Source of the DNA: Taeniopygia guttata
Taxonomy: Eukaryota > Chordata > Aves > Passeriformes > Estrildidae
NCBI RefSeq assembly: GCF_048771995.1
Contig: NC_133030.1
Span: 12,044,001 to 12,108,000, forward strand
Length of the DNA: 64,000 bases
Direction: 5' to 3'
The position numbers and the translations under genes are program-made. The notes under the pieces were generated by a model. The model searched no databases and was not told the origin of the DNA. It was given only the letters and a program-made list of their open reading frames with translations. Shown here in pieces: positions 44,431 through 58,654 of this stretch (the stretch's first letter is position 1; each line of letters begins with the position of its first letter).

Positions 44431-47181
44431 ATGCCCACCAAGACATTCTGGCTGCCTCTGGCATGGCTAGTAGCCACAGCCACGGTCACTGTCACCCCGG
44501 TAAGTGTGACCCAGGGACAGGGTCTCCCTGTGCCCAATGCCCCTCTATACAGCCTCATCTCAGTCCCCCACCCGGGTGCCCCATGCCTCCCTCACACAAA
44601 TCCCTGTGCCCAGGTCCTCACTCTGGAGGCCTCTCCCAGCTGGATGACACTGCTCACAGAGTCACCAACACCTCCTGTGCCCCCTGTGCCCCCCGCTCGT
44701 AGCCCAGCTCCCTCGCAGGACGTGGGGACCACCGTGCAGCCTGTGCCCACCCCCAGCGCTCCCCCCGAGGGGCTGCCTGGCTGGGGTGCCACAGATGCCC
44801 CCAGCCCCACAGCGCCAGAGGGGACACCGGAGGAGCTGGACACCTCAGCCAACGGGACCACGGCAGTGCCCACGCCTGGCACCAGCGTCCCGCCGTGCCC
44901 TGGGGATGAGGAGCCGACCAACACCTGCGGGGAGCCCACGGGGGAGCAGCGGGCCGCCGTGGCCGAGGCTCTGGTCACCTTTGCCCTCCGCTTCTACCAG
45001 CGCATGGCAGAGGCTGCCCAGCCCGACACCAACCTGCTCTTCTCCCCCATCAACGTCGCCGTGGGGCTCTCCCACCTGCTGCTGGGTGAGGGGCCGCCCG
45101 CGGGCATGGCACCGCCGTGTCACCGCTGTCCCAGCCGGGGCACCTCGCTGAGCTTGCCCTATGCCCGCAGGCGCCCGCGGAGAAACCCAGGAGCGTCTGG
45201 CCGCCCTCCTGGCGTACCCGCAGGGGCTGCGCTGCGTGCACGGCGCCCTGCAGCAGCTGGCCAGCGTGCCCGGCCTCTTCTCGGCCGCCCAGATCTTCCA
45301 CCACCCAGGTGAGGCGGGCACCGGGTGCCGATGGGGCGCCGCTGCCCGCTGGGCACCCGGAGTGACACCGGGACCACCCCACAGAGCTGCAGCTCCGGCC
45401 CCGCTTCCTCAACGACTCCCTTCGCTTCTATGGCGCCCGCCCGTACGCCCTGAGCGGCAACGAGAGCCTGGACCTGCAGCGCATCAACGCCTGGGTGCGG
45501 GAGGCCAGCAAGGGGCTGCTGCCCTCGCTGCTGTCCGTGCTGCCCCCCGAGCCCAGCCTGCTGCTGCTCAGCGCCGTCCACCTGCGCGGTACAGCCCCGC
45601 CACCCACCACCCGCCACCCCCCGGGCACCCCCGGGCATCCCCCGGGCATGGGGCGCGGGGCTGAGGCCGCCCCGGTGCCGCCACCCCCGGTGCCCCCGGT
45701 GCCAGCCGCGGTGCCGTGTCCCCACAGCCGCCTGGCGGACGCCGCTGGACCGCAAGAAGACGGTGATGCTGCCCTTCCTGCGGCCCGGCCACCGACCCCG
45801 CAAGGTGCCCACCATGACCAGCGCCAAGTACCCGGTGGCCTCCTTCACTGACCCCCGCCTGCAGGTCCAGGTAGCCCTCTACCAGGTGCTGGGGGTCTGG
45901 GGGGTCACTGCTGGGGGGATAATGGCATGATGTCGCTCCAGCAGCACTAAGGAGGAATGTCAGGCTGTGATATAACTCCTGCGGCACTCGGGGAGGATGC
46001 CAGGCTGATGTCACTCCCCTGGCACTGAAAGGGGCACAGGCTGTGACCTCGCTCCCCAGGGCTTTTGAGGGATGGCAGGCTGGCACCTCTGGCTCCGTGG
46101 GGGTGCCAGTCCATGGGGTCCCCGCGGTGGCTTTAGGCGGGTTCTGCCCCACAGGTGGGGCGGCTGGAGCTGAATGGGGGGCTGAGCCTCGTGGTGCTGA
46201 TGCCGAGGGGGCCTCTGGAGCCTCTGGAGACCCTGGAGCGGGCGCTGGACCCCGCGACCTTCCTGGCGCTGCTGCGGCGGGCGGCCCGCACCCCACCCCG
46301 GGCCACCGCGCTGTCCCTGCCCCGCCTGCGCCTCGACCTCGCCCTGGACGTGGTGACTCTGGTCCACGACATGGGTAAGGACGCCTCTGATGGCACCTCA
46401 GGGTCTGGCTGGGCTGCGGGGCCACATCGCTCCCTGTGCGGTGACGTTACTCCCTGCAGGATGTCACTGGCTCTCCCCTGGGGGTCATTTTCCCGAGGGT
46501 CCCCAAAGACCACAATGTCCCCCGTATCCCCTTACCTTTGTTTCCCCTGAGCCCCCTCACACTCCCGTGTCCCTGGTGTCCCTGGTGTCCCTGGTGTCCC
46601 TGGTGTCCCCCATGTCCCCAGCGCCCTGGATGTGCCCTGCTCTCCCCAGCGCCCCTAATGTCACCTTACATCCCGGTATCCTCAAATTATCCCCAGCGGC
46701 CCGAATATTCCCCGTTTCCCCGGTGCTGCCCATATCCCTGCGCGTCCCCTGGCGCCACCCAGTGTCCCTGTTGTGTCCCGGTGTCTCCTCATCCCCACTG
46801 TCCCTCGGGTCCCCGCGTCTCCATGTCCCTGTCCCTCTGGTTTTCTCTGGATGCCCTTGCTGTCCCCTCCGTCCTTGGTGTCCCCCGCTGTCCCCGTGTT
46901 CCGCGGGGGTGGCGCTGAGGCCGTGTGCCGCAGACTTCGGGCTGTTCCTGGACGCGGAGCTGTGCGGGCTGGCGCGGGGCCCGGCCGCGGTGGACACGGC
47001 GCGGCACCGGGCGGTGCTGGCGCTGGACGAGGCCGGCGTGGAGGCGGCGGCGGCCATGGCCACCTCGGTGGCGCGCTCGGCCCTGGTGCTGGAGGCCCTG
47101 CGCCCCTTCCTCTTCGTCCTCTGGCACAACACCGGCGAATTCCCCGTCTTCATGGGCCGTCTCAGCGACCCCCAGCCCTGA
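44431..47181 (+). CDS. SERPING1: Plasma protease C1 inhibitor
   Basis: Secreted serpin that inactivates C1r/C1s, MASPs and contact-system proteases. Coding exons are 44431-44499, 44614-45085, 45171-45308, 45385-45588, 45728-45870, 46155-46374 and 46934-47181, giving 497 residues (human 500). A signal peptide (MPTKTFWLPLAWLVATATVT) precedes a Ser/Thr/Pro-rich mucin-like region of about 130 residues, then the serpin fold. Four cysteines matching the two human disulfides are visible (PPCPG, NTCGE, LRCVHG, ELCGL). The hinge reads EAGVEAAAA. The reactive site is SVAR-S, with P1 Arg463 (47074-47076) and P1' Ser464; human has Arg-Thr. The end FLFVLWHNTGEFPVFMGRLS is typical. P1 Arg and an intact hinge indicate a working inhibitor. 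AATAAA is at 47645-47650, after a 3' UTR made largely of pyrimidine repeats. Confidence 0.96.
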
Positions 47182-47252
47182 CTCTGCTCCTCCTGTCCCT
47201 CTCCTCCCTTTCTCATCCCTCCATCTCCCTCCTCCCTCCCTTCCTCCGTCCA

Positions 47253-47575
47253 TCTCCTCTCCTCTCCTCTCCTCTCCTCTCCTCTCCTCTCCTCTCCTCT
47301 CCTCTCCTCTCCTCTCCTCTCCTCTCCTCTCCTCTCCTCTCCTCTCCTCTCCTCTCCTCTCCTCTCCTCTCCTCTCCTCTCCTCTCCTCTCCTCTCCTCT
47401 CCTCTCCTCTCCTCTCCTCTCCTCTCCTCTCCCTCTCCCTCTCCCTCTCCCTCTCCCTCTCCCTCTCCCTCTCCCTCTCCCTCTCCCTCTCCCTCTCCCT
47501 CTCCCTCTCCCTCTCCCTCTCCCTCTCCCTCTCCCTCTCCCTCTCCCTCTCCCTCTCCCTCTCCCTCTCCCTTCA
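47253..47575. repeat. SERPING1: (CTCCT)n then (CTCCCT)n polypyrimidine microsatellites in SERPING1 3' UTR
   Basis: About 36 perfect TCCTC units (47253-47432) abut about 23 perfect CCCTCT units (47433-47572). All plus-strand bases are pyrimidines for more than 300 bp. Confidence 0.97.
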
Positions 47576-47957
47576 CACTCCCCAACGGCACCAGGGGGTC
47601 CCTGCTCCTCCCGTGCCTCAGTTTCCCTGCCAGCTCGGTGTCCCAATAAATGCACCAACCACCTCACGCCTCCTGCGTGTGAGGAGGGGAAGAGACAGGC
47701 TGGGGCCACCAGGAACCCCCTTCTCTGTGCCAGGCTGTGTGCCAGGGTGAACTGGGGTGGTGGCAGCTAGGGGTGGGGGGGGTGGGCAGGTGACAACCAG
47801 CAGCTTCCTAAAAAAAAGCCTTTATTGCCCTAGAAAAGCCCCGCGACCCCTGCGGCTGGTGCCAGCCAGGGGGCACCGGGGGGCACAGTGAAGGTGCCAA
47901 GGAAGGGGTCACCCAGCATGGCCCCAGGTGCCCCCCAGTCCCAGCTGTGCCCCCGCG

Positions 47958-48833
47958 TCAGTCCCAGCCGTTCTCCTTCACCATGTGCGACATCTCGATG
48001 ATGAACTTCCCCTCCTTGTACTTCTGGCTGCTCTCGAACGCCTGTTCCTGGGGGGGACACGGAGTCAGCCCCCCCGTGCCCTGCCTTCCCCAGGCCTTGG
48101 GGGTGTCCACAGCGAAGGTTTGGGGTGCCAAGACGTGCCCAGGGCAGGGGTTGGGGTGCCCAGACTGGGGTTGGGCAGTGCCCGCAGCAGGTGGGGGTCC
48201 CAGCTGGGGGGCACTCACGTATTTCCAGCCCAGGGTGGTCTTGCAGCTCTGGCAGAAGATGTCGGCCACCGAGTGCAGCCCCGTCAGCAGCAGGCGCTGC
48301 TCGGCCGGGCCGCAGCCCACGTTCACCCTGCACCGAGAGGGGCGGGTCCCACAGGCTCGGCACCGGGGGGACCCCCGGGCTCCCCCTCCCCACTGCCAGC
48401 CCCGCTGCCCCCGCTACTCACACGGAGTTGAACAGGTAGGCACGGCCGTGGCTGCCCTGGAAGGACTGTGGGGACACGGCGGATGTCACCGACGGGTCCC
48501 CCACGTCCCCCGGCACCCCTCCCTCCATGTCCTGCTCCTATCCCGTGCGGCACACCGGCCTGGGGACACCGCGGGGGGAGCACCCACCACCCTGGGGACA
48601 CCACAGGGGGACACTTGGGGCACCGTGGGGGAAACTCATCATTCTGGGGAGGCGGCGAAGGGACACCCGCTGTCCCAGGGTGGCACCTTGGAGATGAGCT
48701 CCTCGTGGCGGGCCAGGTGCGCCCGGCAGTGGACGCAGCTGTAGGTGCGGTGAGAGCGGGGCAGGTAACTGCGGAAGGTGCGCGGTGGGAGGCGGGAGGC
48801 GGCGGGCAGGCGGCGGCGGGCCGGGGGCGGCAT
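47958..48833 (-). CDS. YPEL4: Yippee-like 4
   Basis: Small zinc-binding yippee protein linked to nucleolar and centrosomal sites in mammals; its molecular role is unclear. Coding exons are 48687-48833, 48422-48465, 48219-48327 and 47958-48047, giving 129 residues (human 127). Residues include [76 protein letters not shown] and a near-invariant tail ending MVKENGWD. The two CX2C knuckles (CVHC and CQSC) bind one zinc. The first 18 residues are Pro/Arg-rich and poorly conserved. AATAAA (reverse) is at 47821-47826, only about 170 bp from the SERPING1 poly(A) signal, so the genes are tail to tail. Confidence 0.97.
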
Positions 48834-50146
48834 GGCCGGGGGCAGAGCCCCGGGGGGCACCGCGCAGCCCCCGCACAGCCGCTCGCAGGGGAAGCAGCGC
48901 AGCAGCGCGCCCAGAGCCGCCGTCCCGCCCGGACGGGCTCGGGGGGCTCCGCCGGGGCCCCCCGGCAGAAGGAGGTGGAAAAGGGGGGCGGCCTGAGAAG
49001 GAGGAAGGGGGGCGGTGAGAGGGGACCCTGCACGAACCGAGCCGGCTGAGAGCGGAGTGACACCAGGGCAGCGGGGACACCGGGAGAGCCGGGGGGGCAC
49101 GGGGGACCCGAGGGACTGCGGGAGGGGGGGCGTCCCAAGCTGGGTCTGGGGTCTCTTCTCGAAGCGTGGGGGTCCCCGGGGAGATGATGGGGGTCCTGAG
49201 GGGGAAAACCGCGGGTACCGAGCGGGGAGAATGGATGATGGGAGGCCCGACGGGACATGATGGGGGTCCTCACGGGGGTCGATGAGGGTCCCAAGGGGTC
49301 GGTTGTGGGTCCCGGGAGGGTTGGCGAGGGTCCCCGGGAGGCGGGAAGGTGCTGGGGGAGATATTTGCGGTACGGGGAAGAAGGACGGGGATATCGCCGT
49401 GGCGGGGGGTCAATGTCAGGAGCGCTGGGGGACACACCGGGGGGCTCGGCGGGGCTCTGGGGGTCTCGGGGGGACACGATGGGGGGTACCGGGTTCCGTG
49501 GCTTCCCGGGGGCCGGGGCCGCTCACCGCCCGCCGCTCTCCCCGCTGCCGCCGCTGCCGCTGTCCCCGGGGCGGGCGCGGGGGGGGCCCTGCGTGCCCGG
49601 GAGCCGCATCACGGCACCGTGACTCATCCCGCGGCCGTGACGTCACCGCCGCCACCGCCGCCGTGACGGCACCGCCCGACCCTCCGACGTCAGCCCGGCC
49701 GCGGCCGCCGGGGCGCCTCCCGCTGCCTCCTGTCCCCCGCGTCCCCGCGTTCTGCTTCGTCCCCAGTGTCCCTCCGTGTGCCCCTGTCCCCTCACGTCCC
49801 CGTGTCCCCGCCGTGAGATGTAAATGGGGTGTGGGGGGAGGCGGGTGCGGGCGTAAATGTCGTGCGAACGTCATGCAAACGATCCCGGGACTCATCCCGA
49901 GGGATGAGGGGGGGAGAGGGGGAGCCCCGCTGTAATGAGATGCAAACTCGAGGAGGGGCCGCCGGTGATATGCAAATGAGATGCAAACGAGCCGCAGAAC
50001 CGGGCAGGACGTGCCCCTTCCCCACGTGACCCCAGCGTCCCACGTGATCCAGGCCACCCGCGCTCCCGGCGCGCCGCACTGACGTCACTTCCGTCGCGGC
50101 GGCGGCGGCCGCGGGACACCGGGCCCGGGACCCCCGCGTCGCCGTT
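48834..50146. promoter_or_regulatory. Divergent YPEL4-CLP1 promoter region with CRE and octamer sites
   Basis: CpG-dense 1.3-kb interval. It contains perfect CRE palindromes TGACGTCA at 49638-49645 and 50080-50087; the second is fused to an ETS site ACTTCCG ending at 50093. Four octamer-like ATGCAAA(C/T) words lie at 49873, 49940, 49970 and 49981. Confidence 0.65.
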
Positions 50147-52076
<1,930 letters not shown>

Positions 52077-52239
52077 GGGAGGGACGGGATGTGCCCCCCT
52101 CCTCCTCCCTGTGCCCCCTCCTTGCCCCCCCAGCGCGGTGTGACCCTGGGGCAGCACCCGCCCTATGGTTTTATACTTTTTGTACAGTTTGCTATTAAAT
52201 CTGGAAGCCTTTGCCGCTGGTGAGCGTCTGCTGAGGGAG

Positions 52240-53300
52240 GGGGGGTCCCGAGGGGAGCGGGGATTGCCGGCCCCGGGCTCCCCCCTCCGGCCCCCGCGGT
52301 GGTACGTCCCGCGCACGCGCCGAGGCCCTGGCCGTGTCCCCGCCCGCCGCGGCGTGAGCGCGCACGCCCGCGCCGCTGCCGTGCGCATGCGCGCCGCCGC
52401 GGCCGGGGTGGGCCGGCGGGAGGCGGCCAATGGAGGCGCGCGGGGGGGCGCGGTGCGCACGCGCGCGCGTGACGTCCCGCCCGCCGCAGCCGCCGCCGTC
52501 CGAGCCCGGAGCCGCCGCCGCGCGCGGCCTCCTGCCGGTGAGTCACGTGGGCCGCGCCGTCCCGCCGGGACCCTGCCGCTCCGGCACCGCCGCCGCCTCC
52601 CCGGCCCGCCGCTCCCTCGCCCCCCTCGCCGGGGCCCGGCCGCCACCGCCCCCGCCCCGCCGCTACCCCCGCGGCTTCCCCCGCGCGCGGCTCCGGCCGT
52701 GCCCCCTCCCCGCCCGCGGACCCTCCTGCCCGCCGCCCCAGCGGGCACCGACCCCTGCCCGGCCCGCCCCTCTGCCCGCGGCCCCGCTCCGCCGTTCCGC
52801 ACGGCCGCCTGCCCGCTGGTCGCGGTGCCTCTGCACGGGAGCGCCGCTTCCTCCTGCCCCGGCCGCCGTGCCCGCGGCCCCGCCGGCACCAGGACCTCCT
52901 CCTGTGCCGCGGGGAGCCGGGCCGGTGGCTGAGGGAGCGGCGGTGCGGGGCTGGAGGGGAGCGGTGCCCCGCGGGCCGGGGCCGCCCCTGCGCACGGTGC
53001 GGGGCGAGCGCACCGGAGCGGGGCTCGTTCCCCGCCTGGAAACCGCCCGGGGCCGGGGAGCGGCCGCAGGGAGCGCCCGGGGACTCGTGCGCTGTCCCGC
53101 ACTCGGCCTGGCCCCGGTGCCCCCGGGAACGCCGCCCTGCGCTGCTTTGGGGCACCGGAGCTCGGCCTCTGTGCCCAGGGGAGCCCTTGCTTACAGCACG
53201 GCCTCTCCCCACGGCACCGGTACCGGCCCTGCTCCGGCTTTGGGCGGCGCTGGCAGCGGTCCAGCCTGGCCTCTCCTCAGCATTCCCAGATTCCCAAACA
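52240..53300 (+). promoter_or_regulatory. ZDHHC5: ZDHHC5 CpG island and leader exon
   Basis: CpG-dense island with a clear splice donor ctgccg/gtgagt after 52537. The non-coding first exon is probably about 52440-52537, preceded by a cgtgacgtcccg CRE-like word. The next exon starts at the acceptor 58646-58647. Confidence 0.6.
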
Positions 53301-56300
53301 CCTGAGCTGTGCCGGTCCCCAGCCTCGGGGTTCCGCCCCCCTCACCGCGCCGACTGGGGAGGGGATCGGCTGCCCTGTGCTCCCCGTGGCTCTGGGAAGT
53401 GGTTCCCCCGGATCTGCCGGCTCCCGCCCCGGCACTCGGCTGCATTTGGGCTTCAGGGATTCTCCGCACTAGGGGCTGCTCGGGTTTTTTGGGGCGTGTT
53501 GAAGTACAACCAGAGCCTTGTCTCTATCAAAGTCGGAGTTATCTTGGAACCTCTGAGCTTAATCCAGTTACCACCCTCCTTCCGCCGGGCCCAGGTGCTG
53601 CTTTAGCAGGCATTTATTCCCGTTGGTTCCCGAGGCCGGGAGCCCCATCTGGCATTGGAGAGGGTGGTGGTTGGGTGGGTCCAAGGGAAGACCTTGAACT
53701 CCCCTGCGAGGGGCCTGTTTGGGGACATTCCCACCTGTCGCTGTGCCTGGTGTCTCCTAACACAGTGACAAGAGGCTGATGCTGTCCATGCTCGCTGTGG
53801 GGCCCGTTGGGATGCGGCCTCAATGGATGAGGCATTGTTCCTCCTGCTTTGCCCATAAAATGGGGCTAATCCCCTGTAAACCAGCGGGATGGGCTGGGGA
53901 AGGAGGATGGGAGCGGTGTAAGCCCTGGGCAGGAGATAAGTGTGGAGTGATTCCAGCCTTCTGGCTGTCTGCAGTGGAATATTTCTCCAGGTTCTGTGTT
54001 GACCCTTCTGTACATCCACCTGGGAGAAAGGTGGGTGTGCAGGATGGCCCTGGAGCCGAGGGGTGGCTGTGCATCCTCCTTTGGAATTAAGAGCAGGGAA
54101 GTGTCTCCAGACTGCTCTGTTGGGGCAGGTGCTCTGGTTTGGACTCAGGGCAGTGACCAGTGGGGATCTCACGCTGGCATTGCTCTGGCCACAGTGCCAG
54201 GTTTGGGAAAATTTGCACTTCCTCTGATGGATTTTGGAGTGTGAAGTGTTAGCTGGTTGTACAGGGACAGGGTGAGCAGAGGGAGCTGCAGAGGGAGGTG
54301 GGAGGTCCTTGTTCCCTCAATGCCCCTCACTCATGGTGCCAGGCAGCGAGCTCTGGAATGGCTCTGTGGAATTTTGGGGTGCAGCCGATCAAAACAAAGT
54401 GGGAACAGGTGAAGCACATCCCGTCTCTGTGCAGCTGGGATCTGCCCTGTCTGGGAGTTGCCTCACGTGGAAGGAATTGTTTGTGTGTTTGCCCTGTGCC
54501 ATGGGAACTCGGCTGGACCGGGGCGGGTCAGGAGCTGCAGATCCCGGCGGGCGGCACAGGTTTGGGAGCCGGTAACCGGGAGGGAACTCTGTCCTGCCTG
54601 TGCCGTGGATCCCGGGGTGGCAGGAGCCATGGTGGTTAATGCATTTCCTCCTTCCTGGACGGGAGCAGAGTGAGGAGCTGAAGTGAGGGTGGAGGGAATG
54701 TCGGGAGTTGTGTCACACGTGTCCCCATCACAGCAGAGGTGGGGAGTGCCTCATGCTCCAGAAAGGAAAAAGCATGGAGCACCTGTCTACATGTGGGAAG
54801 GCTGGAGAGGGGCTGGAGCAGATCAGCAGTGGGGTGGGAAGCAGGGAAGGAGGAGCACAGGGATGGGAGGGGAGGAAAAGGAGGAAATCTGTGAGGCTTT
54901 ACAGGGCCTTGAACCAAGAAAAGGAGACGCAGGCTCAGAGAAATGGAAGGTGGCAGCAGTCGTGCTTGCACGTATCTCGAGGGAGGGGATTTGGAATTAA
55001 AAGAAATCCCCAGAAATGGAGATGAAGCAAACAGGAGCAGCTCGCCTGTAAGAGTGGAGGGAAACCCTGGAGAGTGGAGATGTCTGCTCAGGAGGTGGCT
55101 GAGCAGAGTGGAACTGGGAAAGTGCTCCGAAAGGGAGGTGCTGGGATGGGAAAACCAGGTGGAATTTCTGAGGGTGAGGGGAGGGGGAGTGAGCAGTGAC
55201 ACAGGCGCTGGAGGAGGAAGGAGCAGGGCAGGTCTGGAGGAGCAGTGGGAGAGGAGGAGTTGCTGGGCTGGAATTGGCAGAGGGAAAGGAATGGAAGGCG
55301 AGAGCAAAGCCCAAGTAGGCCACAGGTAAGCAAGATGAGTTGGGGGCTCTTTGGAGCAGGGAAGTCTGAGTGGGCTTTGTGGATAGGGACAAAGTGGCCA
55401 GTGAGACAGAGAATTTGGGGCAAAGGTAGAGGGAAAGGAAGGGTTGGTTAACCAGAAGTGGGCAGGTTGTAGGGCTGGGAAAGGGGATGGCTGGGAAAGA
55501 ATATGTGTTTTTGGGAGAATTGTGACCCGAATTACTGTAATCTGTGGGAATTTGAGGTGGATTTTCCTTATGTTTTTCCTGGACCCCTTAAGGATTGCAG
55601 AGCAGAGATCCTGGCACACTGTGCTGCACTTTGACAGCTTCTGCCCGGGCCTCTGCAGCAGGGCTGGGGCTGGGGAGTCCTGCGGGGTCTCAGCATGCCA
55701 GGGGGATCAGGAAGGCATTCCCGGGAGTAGTGTGGTGGCTCTGGGAGCTGGAATGGGCTCCTGTTTGATGAGTTGTGGAGTTATTCTGGGCACAGGCAGC
55801 TGGAGCAGGGATGCATTTGCATTGCTTCTCACTGGGATGTCCCTAATGACAGCACTGGGGCTCTCCCCCTCCTGAGAGGGCCTGTCCCATGAGTACCTGA
55901 TTCCATGGGGAGCTGGCTCTGGCACGCACAGCTCCACAGAGATCACCCAGTGGAAGGGCTGGAGTGCCTGGATCTCTGGCTGGGGGGGCTGGGGCAGAGC
56001 AGGGCCACAAAGCGCATGCCCATGGCACCCTGTGAGGGCAGGGTGGGGATCTCTGGAGGAGGAATTATCAGGGAACAGCTCCTTCTGCCTGGCAGCGTCT
56101 GTTTGAGCCTGAGGTGTGGCCGTGCCTCCATGGCGGAGCGTTCAAAGGGCTGGGTGCTCTGGGAGCAGATCACTCCTGCTAAAGCAATCAGCCGTGATGT
56201 CAGGCCTGGACTTCCGATAGCCCATCCCTGGAATTGCTGTTGGGCTCGGCTCTGTGGGGTGTTGGGCTCTTCCCCAAACAGGCAGAGCGGGGCTGGGAAA

Positions 56301-58647
56301 CGGCTGCTCTCCAGGGAACTCTGTTCCTGCTACGGAAAACAGCTTTCCCTGGTGTTACTGTTCAATTTGCTCCTCTCAGGAGCTGCTGCCAGGTGAAACC
56401 TGCACATTCCCTGCCGGGCAGAGCATTAGCCCCACATTTCCTCTCACTCCCAAGGGCAGGGAAACCTAGGAGTGGGAAGTTGAGCTTCGGTCCTGCAGAG
56501 GCCGAGTGGCAGGAGCTGTTCCTGGGTGAGTCAGGCAGAGTGGCCGTGAGCTGGGGCTGAACCCGCTTGGTGGTAACACATCCTTGTCATTAAAGCTGTC
56601 TTTAATTGGGTGCCGCAGCTCTCCCAACCTTCACCCACGTTTAGTCAGTGCTAGAGAGCTCCCTGCCCACCCCGAAGGAGCAATTGGGGAGGCAGAGAAA
56701 GCTGAAAGGGAGAAAGGAGTGAGCTGTAGGCTGTGCTTGGACCTGCAGTGCCATGGAGGCAGCAAGGTGACAGACCGTGGCAAGGTGAGGAGTGGTGGCT
56801 GTAGCAGCAGGAACCGGTGGGATATGATGGATGATGGGCTTGTGGCTGCTTGGGGCAGGTCAGGGCCATGGGCAGGGACACCTTCCACTATCCCATCGAG
56901 CCTGGCCTTGGACACTTCCAGGAATGTGGCATCCACAGCTCCTCTGGGCAACCTGTGCCAGGGCCTTAGCACCCTCACAGGGAAGGATTTCTTCCCAATA
57001 TCCTTTCCAGCCCTGAGCTCTGTCATTTCAAATCCGCTCCTCCTTGTCCTGGCGCTGCAGTTCCTGATGAATCTGGAGCTGCAATGGCCACCTCTGATCA
57101 TGGGATTGGTGTTTTCCATGGGCCTCTCCTGTCTGCTGCCCTCCAGGGAAGGGTGTGAGATTCCTGGATGTATTTTCCTCCTATGGTGTCCACCCTTATG
57201 TTAAGTCCTGGAGCCTGTGCTCGGCTGCTGCCCCTGAGGGAGCCAGCTCTCACTGGTGCTGGGATTTGAGCCGGAGCTGCAGGAAGAAATTCACGGTATC
57301 CCTCCAGTCCTTCCAGGGCTCAGGGTGGGTTTCTTGGTGGTTGGTGGTTTGGTGTTTCTGCAGCAGCCAGTGCCCCTGGGCTGGGACGGGGGACGCCGTG
57401 GCCAGGCTGTTGTGGCTAATGACAGCCGGCTCCATCCCTTCTCTTGCCATGCTAATTTCTGTTGTTGTTTTTTCCAGGTGAGCTGTGGCACACCAGACCT
57501 GGAGTTTTAATGGTTTTATGTCGTTTTTTTTTTTTTTAAAGACGGATGGATGGATGAATGAAGAAGGATTTTAACAAAGGAAGGGGAAGGGAAAAATGGA
57601 GCTGTTTGGAACAAACTGAGGTTTCCCCCAGCACTGCCCGGGCCATGGGTGAGACAGAACTGCTCAGCACCACTTCCACCCTTTGGTGTCTGTTGGGGTT
57701 GTAAAGACGCTCCCTGAACACCCCCTTCCCATTCACCTGCTGGGAAATGGTTGCTGCAGAGAAGATTTAATGAAATTCCTGTCGCTCCCCAACTGCCAAG
57801 TGGATACTGAGCCCATGGAAGGGCCTGGGGGGTCAAGAGAAAGGAGCAAGTAGGAAAACCCACAATCCGCCAGACCTTCCCCTCCGCCCCCCTCGAAAGA
57901 AAGGATTTACAGCTCAACCTTGCACCAGCTGTTCCTCGGCTTTAACAGACAAGAGAGAAATAAATAAAATTAAACGGCCACCGCCAGCCAGCCCCAGATC
58001 CCAGTGAAATCAGGGAGAGTGTTTCCGTGACCCCTCCAGCGAGGGGAGGAGGAGGAGGCACGGCAGCTCCGTGAGGAAGCTGGGATTGCTTGGAGACCAC
58101 CCCCTCCTCCCGTGCAGCACCGGGGGCTGCAGCACAGCCGAGGCGGATTAAAAAGGAGAAGTGGCTGCCCTGAGGCTCCCGGAGTGGCTTTTTAGCAAGC
58201 AGTTTGCTGATCCTGTGCTCTTCTTGGGGTGCTGGCTGGCTGGGAAGCACCCTGCCCGAGCCTGGGGAATTCCCTCCCTTCAGAGCCTGCCTGTGGGAGT
58301 CCTGTTCCCTGTAGGCTGCTGCCTGGACTGAGGCTTGGAAGGGCTCTCAGCATTCCCACTCCAACGGTTGTCCTAAGCCCAAATTTCCTTCTCTGTTGTG
58401 AATTTTTAATGTTTTTAACCCTCCTTCCCTGCGCCTGTGAGCTCTCAGGGAGCAGAGCTTAGAGTGGGCTCCTCTCCTGGGCCTCCCGCTCCAGACCCTT
58501 CTCCGGACTGTCCGCCCCGGTCGGAGCTCGCCCCAGGAGCAGGCACGGGGGCAGGGTAGGGGTCAGCCCCTGTCCCCCTCCCCTTCTCATCCTGCTCTGA
58601 GTCCCCTGGGGCCTGGGCTATGCTGCGGGGCGGACCCCCCACCACAG
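52538..58647 (+). other. ZDHHC5: ZDHHC5 intron 1
   Basis: About 6.1 kb, less GC-rich than the rest of the window. A purine-rich low-complexity tract spans about 54640-55460. A reverse CR1 fragment is at 56855-57070. No exon or RNA gene is recognised. Confidence 0.6.
56855..57070 (-). mobile_element. CR1 LINE fragment, reverse orientation, in ZDHHC5 intron 1
   Basis: The plus strand reads the complement of the CR1 3' region: gggcagggacaccttccact, cctggccttggacacttcca, catccacagctcctctgggc, agcaccctcacagggaagga and tccttgtcctggcgctgcag. Confidence 0.88.
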
Positions 58648-58654
58648 CTCCAAC

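Noticed and set aside
46557-47709. Gly-Glu and Arg-Gly repeat proteins on the minus strand at the SERPING1 3' UTR
   Set aside because: Direct translations of the (CTCCT)n and (CTCCCT)n microsatellites.
54640-55460. Purine-rich tract considered as part of a mobile element
   Set aside because: No terminal repeats, target-site duplication, coding remnant or CR1 signature could be seen.
54636-55619. 327-codon minus-strand frame in ZDHHC5 intron 1
   Set aside because: Ser/Pro/Leu-rich translation of a purine-rich tract; no start context, splice context or family match.
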